This document shows positions 43,924-53,203 of a stretch of DNA of 55,723 bases, one piece after another. The stretch lies in assembly GCA_021604365.1 (NCBI GenBank), contig BQIZ01000004.1:1-55723 (forward strand). The letters are read 5' to 3'. Under the pieces are notes generated by a model that did not search any database, was not told the origin of the DNA, and saw nothing but the letters and a program-made list of their open reading frames with translations. The position numbers and the translations under genes are program-made. The DNA is from Nitrospirales bacterium. Its GTDB lineage: Bacteria > Nitrospirota > Nitrospiria > Nitrospirales > UBA8639. The stretch's first letter is position 1. Each line of letters starts with the position of its first letter.

Positions 43924-44889
43924 ATGGCAACTGAGCTTAATATGATTCAACCATCCTCAAGTTCGAGTGGGGATGTCTGTACCTATATGTGGGCTTGTGC
44001 AATCTGTGATGAAACCGAGACCTGCCAAAAGGACCGTGAAGGTCATAGTCGCTGGTTAGTTGGAAAACGGATGGAGCGTATCGATTACAAAATTTTGGTG
44101 ATGAGTAATAAAGGCGGGGTCGGGAAAAGTACGATGACGACCAATCTGGCCATTAGTCTGGCGCTTAAAGGGTATGAAGTCGGGATTTGCGACATGGATA
44201 TTCATGGTCCCAATATTCCAAAAATGGTAGGAGCCGAAGGTCAAAAGCTCAAAATCAGTACAGGCGGCGGGATTATTCCACACCAAGCCTATAATTTGAA
44301 AATTGCCTCGATGTCCTTTCTTTTGCAAAACTCCGATGACCCCATCATTTGGCGGGATGCGTATAAGTTTGAATTCATTAATCAACTGTTGGGTGGAGTT
44401 GAATGGCAGGACCTCAATTTTCTACTCATCGATCTTCCGCCAGGGACAGGGAATGAATCGGTGACAACGATTGATCTCATTGGTGATGTCACGGGCTGTG
44501 TGATTGTGTCCACTCCGCAAGAGGTGGCTCTGTTGGACTCACGAAAATCGGTCACTTTCGCCAGAGACAGCGAGATTCCTATTATTGGCATCGTAGAAAA
44601 TATGAGCGGTTTAGATTGTCCTCACTGCCATCAATCGATTGAGTTGTTTCGAAAAGGAGGGGGCGAAGCCTCAGCGGGGGACATGGGTGTCTCCTTTCTC
44701 GGTCGCGTGCCACTGGATCCTGAAATGGTTCTTCAATGTGATCGTGGTGAGCCCTATGCGCTGTTTCATTCAGATCTACCCACGGCTGACGCTATTCATG
44801 GGATTGCGAACAAGGTGGAGGAGTTCTGTAAAAAGAAAGATTCCCTCGTGAAGGTAGCGGCCAGGCCGGCTCCATTTAAAAAGGCCTAA
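43924..44889 (+). CDS. Mrp/NBP35-type Fe-S carrier P-loop ATPase
   Basis: A 321-aa ParA/MinD-superfamily ATPase of the Mrp/ApbC/NBP35 group, thought to carry and insert Fe-S clusters. The deviant Walker A is 'NKGGVGKSTMTTNLA', switch motifs are 'CDMDIHGPNIPKM' and 'LLIDLPPGTGNE', and the C-terminal pair is 'CPHC'. The N-terminus has an extra four-cysteine cluster, 'CTYMWACAICDETETC' (Cx5C-C.. as C-x5-C-x2-C-x5-C), reminiscent of the N-terminal ferredoxin-like cluster of NBP35. The track start (43906) is replaced by ATG 43924, which has GGAGG five bases upstream. Its place within molybdenum-cofactor genes suggests a role in maturing a Mo/Fe-S enzyme. Confidence 0.93.
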   Translation: MATELNMIQPSSSSSGDVCTYMWACAICDETETCQKDREGHSRWLVGKRMERIDYKILVMSNKGGVGKSTMTTNLAISLALKGYEVGICDMDIHGPNIPKMVGAEGQKLKISTGGGIIPHQAYNLKIASMSFLLQNSDDPIIWRDAYKFEFINQLLGGVEWQDLNFLLIDLPPGTGNESVTTIDLIGDVTGCVIVSTPQEVALLDSRKSVTFARDSEIPIIGIVENMSGLDCPHCHQSIELFRKGGGEASAGDMGVSFLGRVPLDPEMVLQCDRGEPYALFHSDLPTADAIHGIANKVEEFCKKKDSLVKVAARPAPFKKA

Positions 44890-45102
44890 CCGGCAACTGG
44901 AGCAGGGTGCGAAGTGTTCTCCTAACGATCTGACTATTTGATCAGAACGGCATAGGATAGTCGGATGGCCAAGAATTTGTGGCTACCGCCATGAAAAATG
45001 AATAAGCATATATTTTTTCGCGCTACTGTGGTGAGACTCTGATTAGGGTGCAGGGCGCTTTTAGAGAATCACATTAACCTTCCACATGATTAGGCAAGAT
45101 AC

Positions 45103-46332
45103 ATGGATCAGCTTACTTCGCTAGGTTTAGCCCAACAGACTGTCCTGGATGCGGCCCATCCCCTGGGCTGTGAAAAAATCGGACTCCTTGATTCCCTGGG
45201 GCGGGTATTGGGAGAAGACATTCTCGCCCCGCGATCCAATCCGCCATGGGACAATTCAGCCATGGACGGCTTTGCGGTCCGGTGGGCTGACATTAAGCAG
45301 GACTATGCCATCACGCGCATTCCTGAATTGAACATTGTCGAAGATGTTGCAGCAGGGGCAGTGGCTACCAAAACCGTCGGTTCAGGCGAAGCGATTCGGA
45401 TTATGACTGGGGCTCCTATGCCGGCTGGAGCAGATACCGTTGTGCGAGTGGAATACACTGAGCCTTCCGGCTCGAAAGTTCGAATCATGAAGGCGGAAGC
45501 CGGGCAGGGATCCAACATCAGGCCTAAGGGGGAAGATGTCACCGAAGGAGAATGTATTATTCCAAAGGGGACCCAACTGCGTTCAGGAGAAATCGGCATG
45601 TTGGCCATCCTGGCCAAATCGTTTGTCCTCGTGTCCCAGCGTCCTCGAGTGGCCATCCTTTCTACCGGGGATGAGCTGGCAGATCTGGATGAATCATTTG
45701 ATGAGCATAAAATCGTCAATTCCAATAGTTATGGCATTGCTGCTGCTGTCCAGGAATCAGGTGGGATACCGGTCCTCTTGGGAATTGCGAAAGACGACCC
45801 TGACTCCTTAAAAAACAAAATCCGACAGGGGCTTACCTGTGATATTTTGGTGTTATCCGGCGGGGTCTCCATGGGAGATTATGATTTTACCAAGCCTGTG
45901 TTTGCGGAACTGGGGGCAGACATGAACTTCTGGAAATTGGCGATTCGCCCGGGGCAACCGGTAGCTTTCGGGAAAATCCAAGGGAAACTCGCATTTGGCT
46001 TGCCTGGGAACCCCGTTTCTTCCATGGTCACGTTTGATCAACTCGTGCGTCCGGCCATGTTGAAAATGGGCGGGCATCGGAAGTGGGAACGGCCGGTTGT
46101 GAAGGCACTTTTTCAAGAATCGTTTTCCAAGCATACGGATCGGCGCCATTTTCTCCGCGGCATTCTTCAACAGGAAAATGGTGTTCTCACGGTCAGGACG
46201 ACCGGTGGGCAAGGTTCAGGGATACTCACCTCAATGGTGAAAGCCAATGGATTCATTGATGTGCCGGAAGAGGTCGAATCTCTTAAGCCAGGGGATTCAG
46301 TGAACGTCCAATTATTATCACGAAACTTTTAA
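45103..46332 (+). CDS. moeA: Molybdopterin molybdenumtransferase MoeA
   Basis: Inserts molybdate into adenylylated molybdopterin; 409 aa, normal length. Clear motifs are 'PPWDNSAMDGFAVRW', 'AGEAIRIMTGAPMPAGADTVVRVE'-like residues, 'NIRPKGEDV', 'PRVAILSTGDEL', 'VLSGGVSMGDYDF' and 'FGLPGNPVSSMVTFDQ'. About 213 bases separate it from the upstream Fe-S ATPase gene, so it may have its own promoter; that gap holds no visible gene. mobB follows 81 bases downstream. Confidence 0.97.
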   Translation: MDQLTSLGLAQQTVLDAAHPLGCEKIGLLDSLGRVLGEDILAPRSNPPWDNSAMDGFAVRWADIKQDYAITRIPELNIVEDVAAGAVATKTVGSGEAIRIMTGAPMPAGADTVVRVEYTEPSGSKVRIMKAEAGQGSNIRPKGEDVTEGECIIPKGTQLRSGEIGMLAILAKSFVLVSQRPRVAILSTGDELADLDESFDEHKIVNSNSYGIAAAVQESGGIPVLLGIAKDDPDSLKNKIRQGLTCDILVLSGGVSMGDYDFTKPVFAELGADMNFWKLAIRPGQPVAFGKIQGKLAFGLPGNPVSSMVTFDQLVRPAMLKMGGHRKWERPVVKALFQESFSKHTDRRHFLRGILQQENGVLTVRTTGGQGSGILTSMVKANGFIDVPEEVESLKPGDSVNVQLLSRNF

Positions 46333-46413
46333 GCAACATAGGCATTATTTCCTATCATTCATGCCGACTATTGGGAATTATTCCATCTCCAAGAAGGAAG
46401 TATAGGGTTCATC

Positions 46414-46917
46414 ATGACACCTCCCATTTTGGGTTTTGTTGGCCGTTCCAACAGTGGCAAAACGACTCTCATCGAACGGCTGATCCCGGAACTGACGCAT
46501 GCGGGCTATCGAGTGGCCACCATCAAGCATGCCGGGCACGGGTTTGACCTGGACACCGAAGGCAAAGACAGTTGGCGTCACAAACGTGCAGGGGCCAGTG
46601 CGGTCATCGTCTTATCCAAAGGTAGCTTGGCCATGTTTGCGGATGTCCCGGAAGAACTTCCCGTCGATCAAGTTCGGGACCGGTTCATTAATGGAGAAAT
46701 TGACCTAATTATTGCCGAAGGCTGGAAAAGCCACGGCTTCCCCAAGGTTGTTGTTGTGCGTGAGCAGTTACAAGAAGTGGATGTATCGTTGGATGGTTTG
46801 TTGGCGGTGGCCTCGATGAAACACATCGAATGCTCGGCTCCCTGGTTTGATCGGGACGACGTCCAGGGACTGGCGCAGCTGATCATGAAACAGTTCCCCC
46901 TGCAAAGGGATTCGTAA
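46414..46917 (+). CDS. mobB: Molybdopterin-guanine dinucleotide biosynthesis protein MobB
   Basis: A 167-aa P-loop GTP-binding protein that assists MobA in forming the bis-MGD form of the cofactor. Motifs are Walker A 'FVGRSNSGKTTL', 'VATIKHAGHGFDLDTEGKDSWRHKRAGA' and 'LIIAEGWKSHGFPKVVVVR', all diagnostic. It implies that the molybdoenzyme served is of the DMSO-reductase (bis-MGD) family, to which nitrite oxidoreductase and nitrate reductases belong. The cytochrome gene begins five bases after its stop. Confidence 0.96.
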   Translation: MTPPILGFVGRSNSGKTTLIERLIPELTHAGYRVATIKHAGHGFDLDTEGKDSWRHKRAGASAVIVLSKGSLAMFADVPEELPVDQVRDRFINGEIDLIIAEGWKSHGFPKVVVVREQLQEVDVSLDGLLAVASMKHIECSAPWFDRDDVQGLAQLIMKQFPLQRDS

Positions 46918-46922
46918 CTTCC

Positions 46923-47621
46923 ATGGGAAAAGGCCTGACCCTCATTGCGGCCACACTCCTGGTGCTGGCCTTAGGAGGCGCTGCGGCAATCCCGCTGACA
47001 AATCAACCGACCTTCTGTGCGAGTTGTCATACCATTAAACCCTCCTACGATTCCTGGATACGATCCAGCCATAAAGATGTTACCTGTGTTGATTGCCACG
47101 TGCGTCCAGGCATCTCTGGGTTCATTGAGGATAAAATCTTTGCCGGAATAGAAGACGTCGCGATCACATTCTTCGGAACCCCAACTGAGCCGCACAATCT
47201 TCAATCCCATGTGACTTCTTCCGTGTGCATCAGTTGTCATCGAGCCATCTTGCGGGTGACAGAAGTCTCCGTTCGTGATCTGCCCGCACCAGTGAAAGAT
47301 GTGGGATTGATCATGAATCACCGGGAACACATGGAAGCCTTTGCGAAGCGAGGGAAAGGGGAGGGGTGTACGACCTGTCACGGGCGTGTCGTTCATGGAT
47401 CGCCGATTAAAGCGTATCCCATGGTGATCCCGCGCGGGCATGTCAAGCTCGATGACCGGTCCCATGAACCCGATCATCCAAAAAACTCAGTGCTCTGGAA
47501 GGCCAACATGGCCGATTGCCTTCGTTGTCATGATGGGGAACAACGTTACGAGGGCGAAGTGCTGAGTAATCGCTGTGAAACCTGCCATTTACCTGACAAA
47601 ATCGGTGGATTTTTGTTTTAA
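46923..47621 (+). CDS. Membrane-anchored hexaheme c-type cytochrome (NapC/NirT-like)
   Basis: A 232-aa protein with an uncleaved N-terminal helix ('LTLIAATLLVLALGGAAA') and six CXXCH heme sites: CASCH, CVDCH, CISCH, CTTCH, CLRCH and CETCH. NapC/NrfH quinol dehydrogenases usually have four to five, so this is an expanded or variant form. The probable role is moving electrons between the quinone pool and a periplasmic redox enzyme. The tight spacing after mobB and a one-base TAATG overlap with the ABC ATPase gene mean these are cotranscribed, linking the cytochrome to molybdoenzyme assembly. Confidence 0.92.
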   Translation: MGKGLTLIAATLLVLALGGAAAIPLTNQPTFCASCHTIKPSYDSWIRSSHKDVTCVDCHVRPGISGFIEDKIFAGIEDVAITFFGTPTEPHNLQSHVTSSVCISCHRAILRVTEVSVRDLPAPVKDVGLIMNHREHMEAFAKRGKGEGCTTCHGRVVHGSPIKAYPMVIPRGHVKLDDRSHEPDHPKNSVLWKANMADCLRCHDGEQRYEGEVLSNRCETCHLPDKIGGFLF

Positions 47622-48376
47622 TGCCTGCCTCGGGTTCCAAAGCCTTCCCTGTGGTTGAAGTTCGAAACCTCACCAAACGGTTTCAAGGCTTCACGGCCGT
47701 CGATAATATTTCTTTCGACATCAAAAAAGGTGAAATACTCGGTCTGCTTGGGCCCAATGGTGCTGGCAAAACCACCACGATTCATATGTTGTTGGGTTTG
47801 ATCACACCAACCGTCGGGAGCATTCACATGTTTGGCCTGGATTTGGCCACACATCGAGAAACGATTCTTCAACAGGTGAATTTTTCCTCCACCTATATTT
47901 CGATGCCGTTTTCATTAACGGTAGAGGAAAACCTGAAGGTCATCGCGCGTCTCTATGAACTCAAGCATATTCAGCAGCGCATTGATGATATTGTCAAAAA
48001 GTTGGAGATGGAGGACATCCGGCATCGCCTCACCAGAAAACTGTCTTCCGGACAAATGTCGAGGCTCACCTTGGCCAAAGCCATCATGACCGAACCAAAG
48101 GTCCTGTTTCTGGACGAGCCTACAGCCAGCTTGGATCCTGATATTGTCAATAAGATTAAATCGTTTCTCAAAGAATACCAACGCTCGGAAGGATTGAGTA
48201 TTCTCTATACTTCGCACAACATGCGGGAGATGGAGGAAATGTCCGATCGGATCATCTTCCTGCAACGGGGGAAGATTGTGGCCGAAGGCACCGCCCCGGA
48301 AATCATTCAACGCTACGGCCAACGAGATCTGGAAGAGGTCTTTTTAAAGTTGGCCAGGGAACAGAACGGCCCATGA
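47621..48376 (+). CDS. ABC transporter ATP-binding protein
   Basis: A 251-aa ABC ATPase with Walker A 'LGPNGAGKTTT', signature 'LSSGQMSRLTLAKA', Walker B 'VLFLDEPTASLDPD' and H-loop 'SHN'. It belongs to the ABC-2 (drug/polysaccharide/NodI-like) exporter class. The stop overlaps the permease start by four bases. What is exported is unknown; its place after a cytochrome and cofactor genes makes a part in envelope redox-protein biogenesis possible. Confidence 0.95.
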   Translation: MPASGSKAFPVVEVRNLTKRFQGFTAVDNISFDIKKGEILGLLGPNGAGKTTTIHMLLGLITPTVGSIHMFGLDLATHRETILQQVNFSSTYISMPFSLTVEENLKVIARLYELKHIQQRIDDIVKKLEMEDIRHRLTRKLSSGQMSRLTLAKAIMTEPKVLFLDEPTASLDPDIVNKIKSFLKEYQRSEGLSILYTSHNMREMEEMSDRIIFLQRGKIVAEGTAPEIIQRYGQRDLEEVFLKLAREQNGP

Positions 48377-49164
48377 GTCTCGGTCGTATCCTCGCTTTAT
48401 TATCGCGTCATATGTATCTCTACAAGCGAAGCTTTGCCCGTTTGCTGGAGATTTTTTATTGGCCGTTTCTAGATCTCGTGGTGTGGGGATTCATTACCAT
48501 TTATCTCGAAAAGGTCGGGATGTCGCTGCATGGCGCCGTCTCCTTTTTTCTTGGAGCACTGATCCTCTGGGATGTATTGTTTCGCGCGCAGCAAGGCATT
48601 GCCGTCTCATTTCTAGAGGAAATGTGGGCTCGAAATCTGATGAACCTGTTTGCCAGTCCGTTAACGGTCGGAGAATATCTCGTGGCGACCATGACCATGA
48701 GTGTGCTGAAGGTTATTGCCGTAGGCGGGTTGATGATGCTTTTCGCTTGGGTGTTTTATTCCTACGATATCCTGCAGATGGGATTCTCCCTACTTCCCTT
48801 CGTTCTCAATTTGGTGATATCCGGCTGGATCATTGGGGTGCTTACCACCTCCATCATTATGCGCTTCGGACAGCAGGCCGAAGTGCTCGCCTGGGGAATG
48901 GTCTTTCTTTTTCAACCCATATCCTGCGTGTTTTACCCCATTGAGGTTCTTCCGCCGATGCTCCAGTCGATTGCCTGGATGGTCCCTCCCGCGCATATCT
49001 TCGAAGGGATGCGTGCAGTCCTCACCACTGGGGACTTACCGGTGATGCATTTGCTGTGGGCGACCGGCCTCAATTTTGGGTTTCTTGTGATCATCGTGGC
49101 ATGGTTTTATCACACCTTCAATATCTGCAAAGATCGCGGTATGCTTGTCCGGGTAGGGGAATAA
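48373..49164 (+). CDS. ABC-2 type transporter permease
   Basis: A 263-aa integral membrane protein with six predicted helices of the ABC-2 (NodJ-like) family: 'FYWPFLDLVVWGFITIYL', 'FLGALILWDVLFRAQQG' and 'FYPIEVLPPMLQSIAWMVPPAHIFEGMR', the last a family-typical C-terminal motif. It pairs with the preceding ATPase through an ATGA overlap. It is the last gene of the tat/Mo/cytochrome cluster. Confidence 0.93.
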   Translation: MSLGRILALLSRHMYLYKRSFARLLEIFYWPFLDLVVWGFITIYLEKVGMSLHGAVSFFLGALILWDVLFRAQQGIAVSFLEEMWARNLMNLFASPLTVGEYLVATMTMSVLKVIAVGGLMMLFAWVFYSYDILQMGFSLLPFVLNLVISGWIIGVLTTSIIMRFGQQAEVLAWGMVFLFQPISCVFYPIEVLPPMLQSIAWMVPPAHIFEGMRAVLTTGDLPVMHLLWATGLNFGFLVIIVAWFYHTFNICKDRGMLVRVGE

Positions 49165-49348
49165 GTTCCTCAAACCGGACCAAACATCTTCCCTCATTTT
49201 CCCCTTGGTTCATCCTACAGGAAGCAAAGAATTAATGGGTTGAAATCCATTCAATGCTTCCCTGGTTCCTATTGCCACGATGGGGATGCGCCATTCGCCC
49301 ATGATGAATTTCAATTGATTGCGCAACGTGAATTAACGTGCCGGGAGG

Positions 49349-50839
49349 TCATCCTGAAACTTTCCCGTCTGTCTGGAACTCTGCCTCCGGAGCAAGATCC
49401 CGATTGTGCATTGTGCGGCGTTTAGTTCCAATCGCGAGGGCCAGCGCAACAACAATCAGCATCGCCGCGACTCCAAATGTAATCTGCATACCCATGGCAA
49501 CGGCCTCGGGCCGCGCCGTTGTGATGTCGATCGTTGCCGATGCAAAAGCAAACACAGCGCCCATGACCGATGCACCCGTGATGCGTCCGAGATTACGCGC
49601 TAGGTTGAGCATTCCGGAAGTCGCGCCACGCTGGTCAGGGCTGATATACGTCATGACGGCAGTATTGTTGGCGGTCTGGAACAACCCATAGCCGCCGGTG
49701 ATGAGCACAATGGGAACAATGTAACCAGGGATACCATGTGTCGCCGACATCATGGATAAAATGAAGGAACCAGCCGCCATTACGATGAGCCCGATGATGG
49801 TCACGCGTTGTGCGCCAAAACGGTCCGCCATGCGACCGGCGGGTACCCCAGTCAGCGCGGCGACAAGCGGACCGACCGACAAGACGAGGCCAACCATCGC
49901 CGCACCGAGTCCGAGTGCACGTGAGAGATAGAACGGCCCGACCACTAGTGTTGCCGTCACCACGGTCGTGACAAGTGCGCTCATGGCAAGGCCGGCACTC
50001 AGCACTGAATCGCGGAACACCGCGAATTGGATTAAGGGCGATGCGGCTCTCCTCTCGGCGAGCGCGAAGAGGCCGAGCCCAAAGGCCGCAGCCGACAGGA
50101 GAGCGAAGTTGAGGGAACCAAAACTGCCGCGCCCAATTGTCACGGCGAGTGCATAAGCCGCGAGCGTCAGCGCTAGCAGCAGTGTGCCCACATGGTCGAA
50201 TCCGGCCCGATCCGTCTTCGGCCCCAGACGATCAACGGGCAAGTAGTGATGCGCCAGAAGAAAAGTCAGGATACCCAGGGGTAGGTTGATGAGGAAGATC
50301 GCCCGCCAACCGAACCCGGCAATCAAAAACCCGCCGAGCGATGGACCGAGAGCGGTGCCGATTGCAGACATCGTTCCGAGCAGGCCCATGGCGCTACCGG
50401 TCTTTGCCTTTGGAACTGTCTCACCGACAAACGCCATCGAGAGAGCCATCATGATGGCCCCACCGAGGCCCTGCGCCGCCCTCCCGGCAATCAGTAACCA
50501 GAACGTGGGTGCGACCGCGCAGAGCACCGAGGCCACCGTGTAGAGGAAAATCCCGGCCAATAGTAGTCGTCGACGGCCAATGATGTCACCGAGCCGTCCG
50601 ACGCTGACGATCAGGGTCGTGGCGGCGAGGAGATACGCGAGGATCACCCACTGGACTTCCTGGAAGGAGGCGGTGAAGGCCCGTGTCAACGTCGGCAAGG
50701 CCACATTGGCGATACTGGTATCGAGTGAAGAGAGCAACATGGATAGCGAAAGGCTGACGAGTGCCCACCGTACCGAAGGTGTTCCTTCTGCATTTCCAGT
50801 TACGATCTCATCTTGTGTTGCAATGATTGGCTTCAACAT
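49349..50839 (-). CDS. MFS drug-efflux transporter (DHA2, 14 TM)
   Basis: A 496-aa major-facilitator exporter of the DHA2/EmrB-QacA type. Motif A-like residues lie in 'GRLGDIIGRRRLLLAGI', the family start is 'LSMLLSSLDTSIANVALPTL', and there are about fourteen hydrophobic segments. It probably exports toxic organic compounds by proton antiport. GC-rich codon choice differs from the AT-richer genes on either side. It is divergent from a LysR-type gene that likely controls it. AGGGGGAG lies upstream of the ATG. Confidence 0.94.
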   Translation of the reverse strand: MLKPIIATQDEIVTGNAEGTPSVRWALVSLSLSMLLSSLDTSIANVALPTLTRAFTASFQEVQWVILAYLLAATTLIVSVGRLGDIIGRRRLLLAGIFLYTVASVLCAVAPTFWLLIAGRAAQGLGGAIMMALSMAFVGETVPKAKTGSAMGLLGTMSAIGTALGPSLGGFLIAGFGWRAIFLINLPLGILTFLLAHHYLPVDRLGPKTDRAGFDHVGTLLLALTLAAYALAVTIGRGSFGSLNFALLSAAAFGLGLFALAERRAASPLIQFAVFRDSVLSAGLAMSALVTTVVTATLVVGPFYLSRALGLGAAMVGLVLSVGPLVAALTGVPAGRMADRFGAQRVTIIGLIVMAAGSFILSMMSATHGIPGYIVPIVLITGGYGLFQTANNTAVMTYISPDQRGATSGMLNLARNLGRITGASVMGAVFAFASATIDITTARPEAVAMGMQITFGVAAMLIVVALALAIGTKRRTMHNRDLAPEAEFQTDGKVSG

Positions 50840-50867
50840 AGGCTCCCCCTTTTTGGCAACTCTCGAT

Positions 50868-50886
50868 ATATTGCTATCCGAAATAT
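50868..50886. promoter_or_regulatory. Candidate LysR operator (ATATT-N9-AATAT)
   Basis: An interrupted palindrome, ATATT and AATAT separated by nine bases, lies between the divergent MFS and LysR genes. It fits the T-N11-A style of LysR-type binding sites and sits close to the MFS start. Inferred from position and symmetry only. Confidence 0.45.
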
Positions 50887-50979
50887 AGCCTCAAGTTTGA
50901 TGTGGCGGAAGACGCACTACTTGCATTTTATTCATGCGCGTGACGCTACATCAGGAATAAACTGTGCTAAAATCACGGT

Positions 50980-51876
50980 ATGTCAGCCCCTGATTTCAAC
51001 TTGCTTGTTACGCTTGATGCGGTGCTCGCGGAAGGGAGTGTTGCGCGCGCAGCCCAGCGTTTGCGGCTGAGCCCATCGGCGATGAGCCGCGCGCTGGCGC
51101 GCTTGCGTGAGACGATTGGCGATCCGCTGTTGGTGAGGGCCGGGCGCGGTCTCGTTCCCACACCCCGTGCGCTCGAGCTCCGCGAGCAGGTCAGTCGGCT
51201 CGTGCAGGACGGAGAAGCCGTACTACGTCCTGCCGAGAAGCTCAACCTTAAACAGCTCGTCCGAACGTTCACGCTCCGAACCGCCGAAGGCTTTGTGGAG
51301 AACTTCGGACCGGATCTCATTGCCCGCATCGGTAAGGAAGCTCCCGGTGTGCGGCTGCGCTTCGTGCAGAAGCCCAACAAAGACAGCGCGCCCCTTCGCG
51401 ACGGGACCGTGGATCTGGAAACTGGTGTTGTGGCCGATACGACTGCTCCGGAGGTGCGTGCGCAGGCATTGTTCCGAGACCGGTTTATTGGTGTCGTGCG
51501 AATGGGGCACTCGCTGAGCAAGGGGAAGATCACGCCCCTCCGCTATGCTGCCGGCAGGCACATCGTCGTCTCACGGCGGGGTCTCGACAAGGGACCGATT
51601 GATGAAGCCTTGGAGCCATTCGGGCTGGAGCGAAAAATTGTCATGATCGTCGGTGGCTTTTCGACCGCAGTGGCTCTCGCCCGGGCCTCCGACCTGATCG
51701 CCACGGTTCCCGAACGACACACAGGAAACTTGCGGGCCGGCATGCATAGTTTTCCCCTTCCGGTCTCGACCCCGGAGGTCACGGTTTCCCTGCTTTGGCA
51801 CCCGCGTCTGGATGCCGATCTCGCACATCGTTGGCTGCGCGGCCATGTTCGGGATATCTGCGCGGCGATCCGCTGA
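50980..51876 (+). CDS. LysR-type transcriptional regulator
   Basis: A 298-aa regulator with an N-terminal winged helix-turn-helix ('LVTLDAVLAEGSVARAAQRLRLSPSAMSRALARLRE') and a C-terminal substrate-binding domain (about 90-298). It is divergent from the MFS gene with a 140-base shared control region, a standard arrangement for regulation of the neighbour and itself. The inducer is unknown. High GC coding matches the MFS gene and contrasts with the flanks, as expected if both were acquired together. Confidence 0.95.
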   Translation: MSAPDFNLLVTLDAVLAEGSVARAAQRLRLSPSAMSRALARLRETIGDPLLVRAGRGLVPTPRALELREQVSRLVQDGEAVLRPAEKLNLKQLVRTFTLRTAEGFVENFGPDLIARIGKEAPGVRLRFVQKPNKDSAPLRDGTVDLETGVVADTTAPEVRAQALFRDRFIGVVRMGHSLSKGKITPLRYAAGRHIVVSRRGLDKGPIDEALEPFGLERKIVMIVGGFSTAVALARASDLIATVPERHTGNLRAGMHSFPLPVSTPEVTVSLLWHPRLDADLAHRWLRGHVRDICAAIR

Positions 51877-52153
51877 AGGGGGGAAGTCTCCCGCAGTTCA
51901 CCTGGACAAGATTGCCGATGGCCTGCCGGATCAGATGCTTACCATCGGGTTTGAAGATCATTCTTGAGGATGACTGTTGGTAACACGACTGCTTGCTCTT
52001 CCAAAGGTGGAGATGAATTATGAGAAACTAACAACGGGGGATGGATCTGAACCGAATGGTGAGTTTAAATCTGCTGTATCAGAGCGAAAGCGGGAAGCCT
52101 GCGAACGAACCGGAAAAACTCACTTTCTTGGTGATTTATTCCCCAATGGTTCA

Positions 52154-52621
52154 TCACGGTTTTGGGGGCAGGAACTGGGGACCCTGATTTTTTGGAATCA
52201 TTCTCATTTCTTCTTGTGTGGAATGGTCATTTTTATCGATAGTCGAATCGGACCTGACCAATCCTTTGTTATCCTGACCGGAGTTTTGCCCCTTGGCCTG
52301 TTCCCCTAGCAACTCCTCTCCTAACTGGCCTTTCTCCACAAACCGTGTACGAAAAACATGCGGCAATAGCTGAGTATTGTCCGTATGACCAGTATCCATT
52401 TGTTCGAATTCCTGAATTATCCTGCGCCCCCGTGTGGTCAGCTTCCATTGTCCAAAGTCATGCCGACATTGCTCCAGATCTAATTCGCACCAGACGAAAT
52501 GCTTATCATCCAGTGTGCTGAGATAGAGATCAATCTGCCCATCATTGGCCGTATGATGCGAGGCGCATCCACCAAGGAGTAGGAAAAACCCCATAAGGCC
52601 AAGCGTACAGATATTTCGCAT
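52154..52621 (-). CDS. Small lipoprotein of unknown function
   Basis: About 155 aa. A lipoprotein signal ('LGLMGFFLLLGGC', lipobox ending in Cys) is followed by a compact N-terminal part ('LYLSTLDDKHFVWCELDLEQCRHDFGQW') with two cysteines. The C-terminal half is low-complexity and hydrophilic, rich in Gln, Asp and Lys. GGAGGT lies before the ATG at 52621, which is preferred over the GTG at 52627. Function not recognised. Confidence 0.75.
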   Translation of the reverse strand: MRNICTLGLMGFFLLLGGCASHHTANDGQIDLYLSTLDDKHFVWCELDLEQCRHDFGQWKLTTRGRRIIQEFEQMDTGHTDNTQLLPHVFRTRFVEKGQLGEELLGEQAKGQNSGQDNKGLVRSDSTIDKNDHSTQEEMRMIPKNQGPQFLPPKP

Positions 52622-53203
52622 TTCCACCTCCGATAGCTCAACCTATCGGTTGGATTCGAATTTCCTATATGCACGAACTATACATTTAGCGAGTCATGTG
52701 AAGATCGCGCAGTTCAGAGGGAACCATTTTCGTTTTTCTTCCTTTCTGAGGTAATAATCGTGATTGTTTGGTCTTTTTTAGTGGACAGGTCAGAAAAGTC
52801 AGGCAATACGGAATGGGGTGAGGACACGCATCCTATTAGTGAGTGCCTTGTGCAGTGTGAAATTTGAAGACGTTTTTTTTGAAGGAGTTACAGACGGTTT
52901 CTTTTCGATTCCATCTGTTGTGTTTCTGGGTTTAATCCTTCGATTAGCCCAGCATCTCATTCATAGGCTGTGATGGCGCCGGTCGAAGACTGAGAAAGGG
53001 GAAAACAATTTGATAGTAATGGCTCCGTTCTCAGGGAAGGAGGTTTGCTCTTGATAGAGGAAACCGCGGATTGGAAATATCAACAATTTGCCAGTCATCG
53101 GTCAGAGGCGAAGGGTCTGTGCCCCGGCTGACGATGACACGACTCTCATAGATTCTTGTTGGACCTTGTCCTAGGCGAATTCGAATGGATCAGGATGACA
53201 TGG
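52622..53203. other. Intergenic, no gene seen
   Basis: About 580 bases between the lipoprotein gene and rqcH, both minus-strand. No frame with a ribosome-binding site and no RNA gene were recognised. The left part should contain the lipoprotein promoter. Confidence 0.4.

Noticed and set aside
51877-52153. Remnant of a gene downstream of the LysR regulator
   Set aside because: Short open frames exist on both strands but none resembles a known protein well enough to call a pseudogene.
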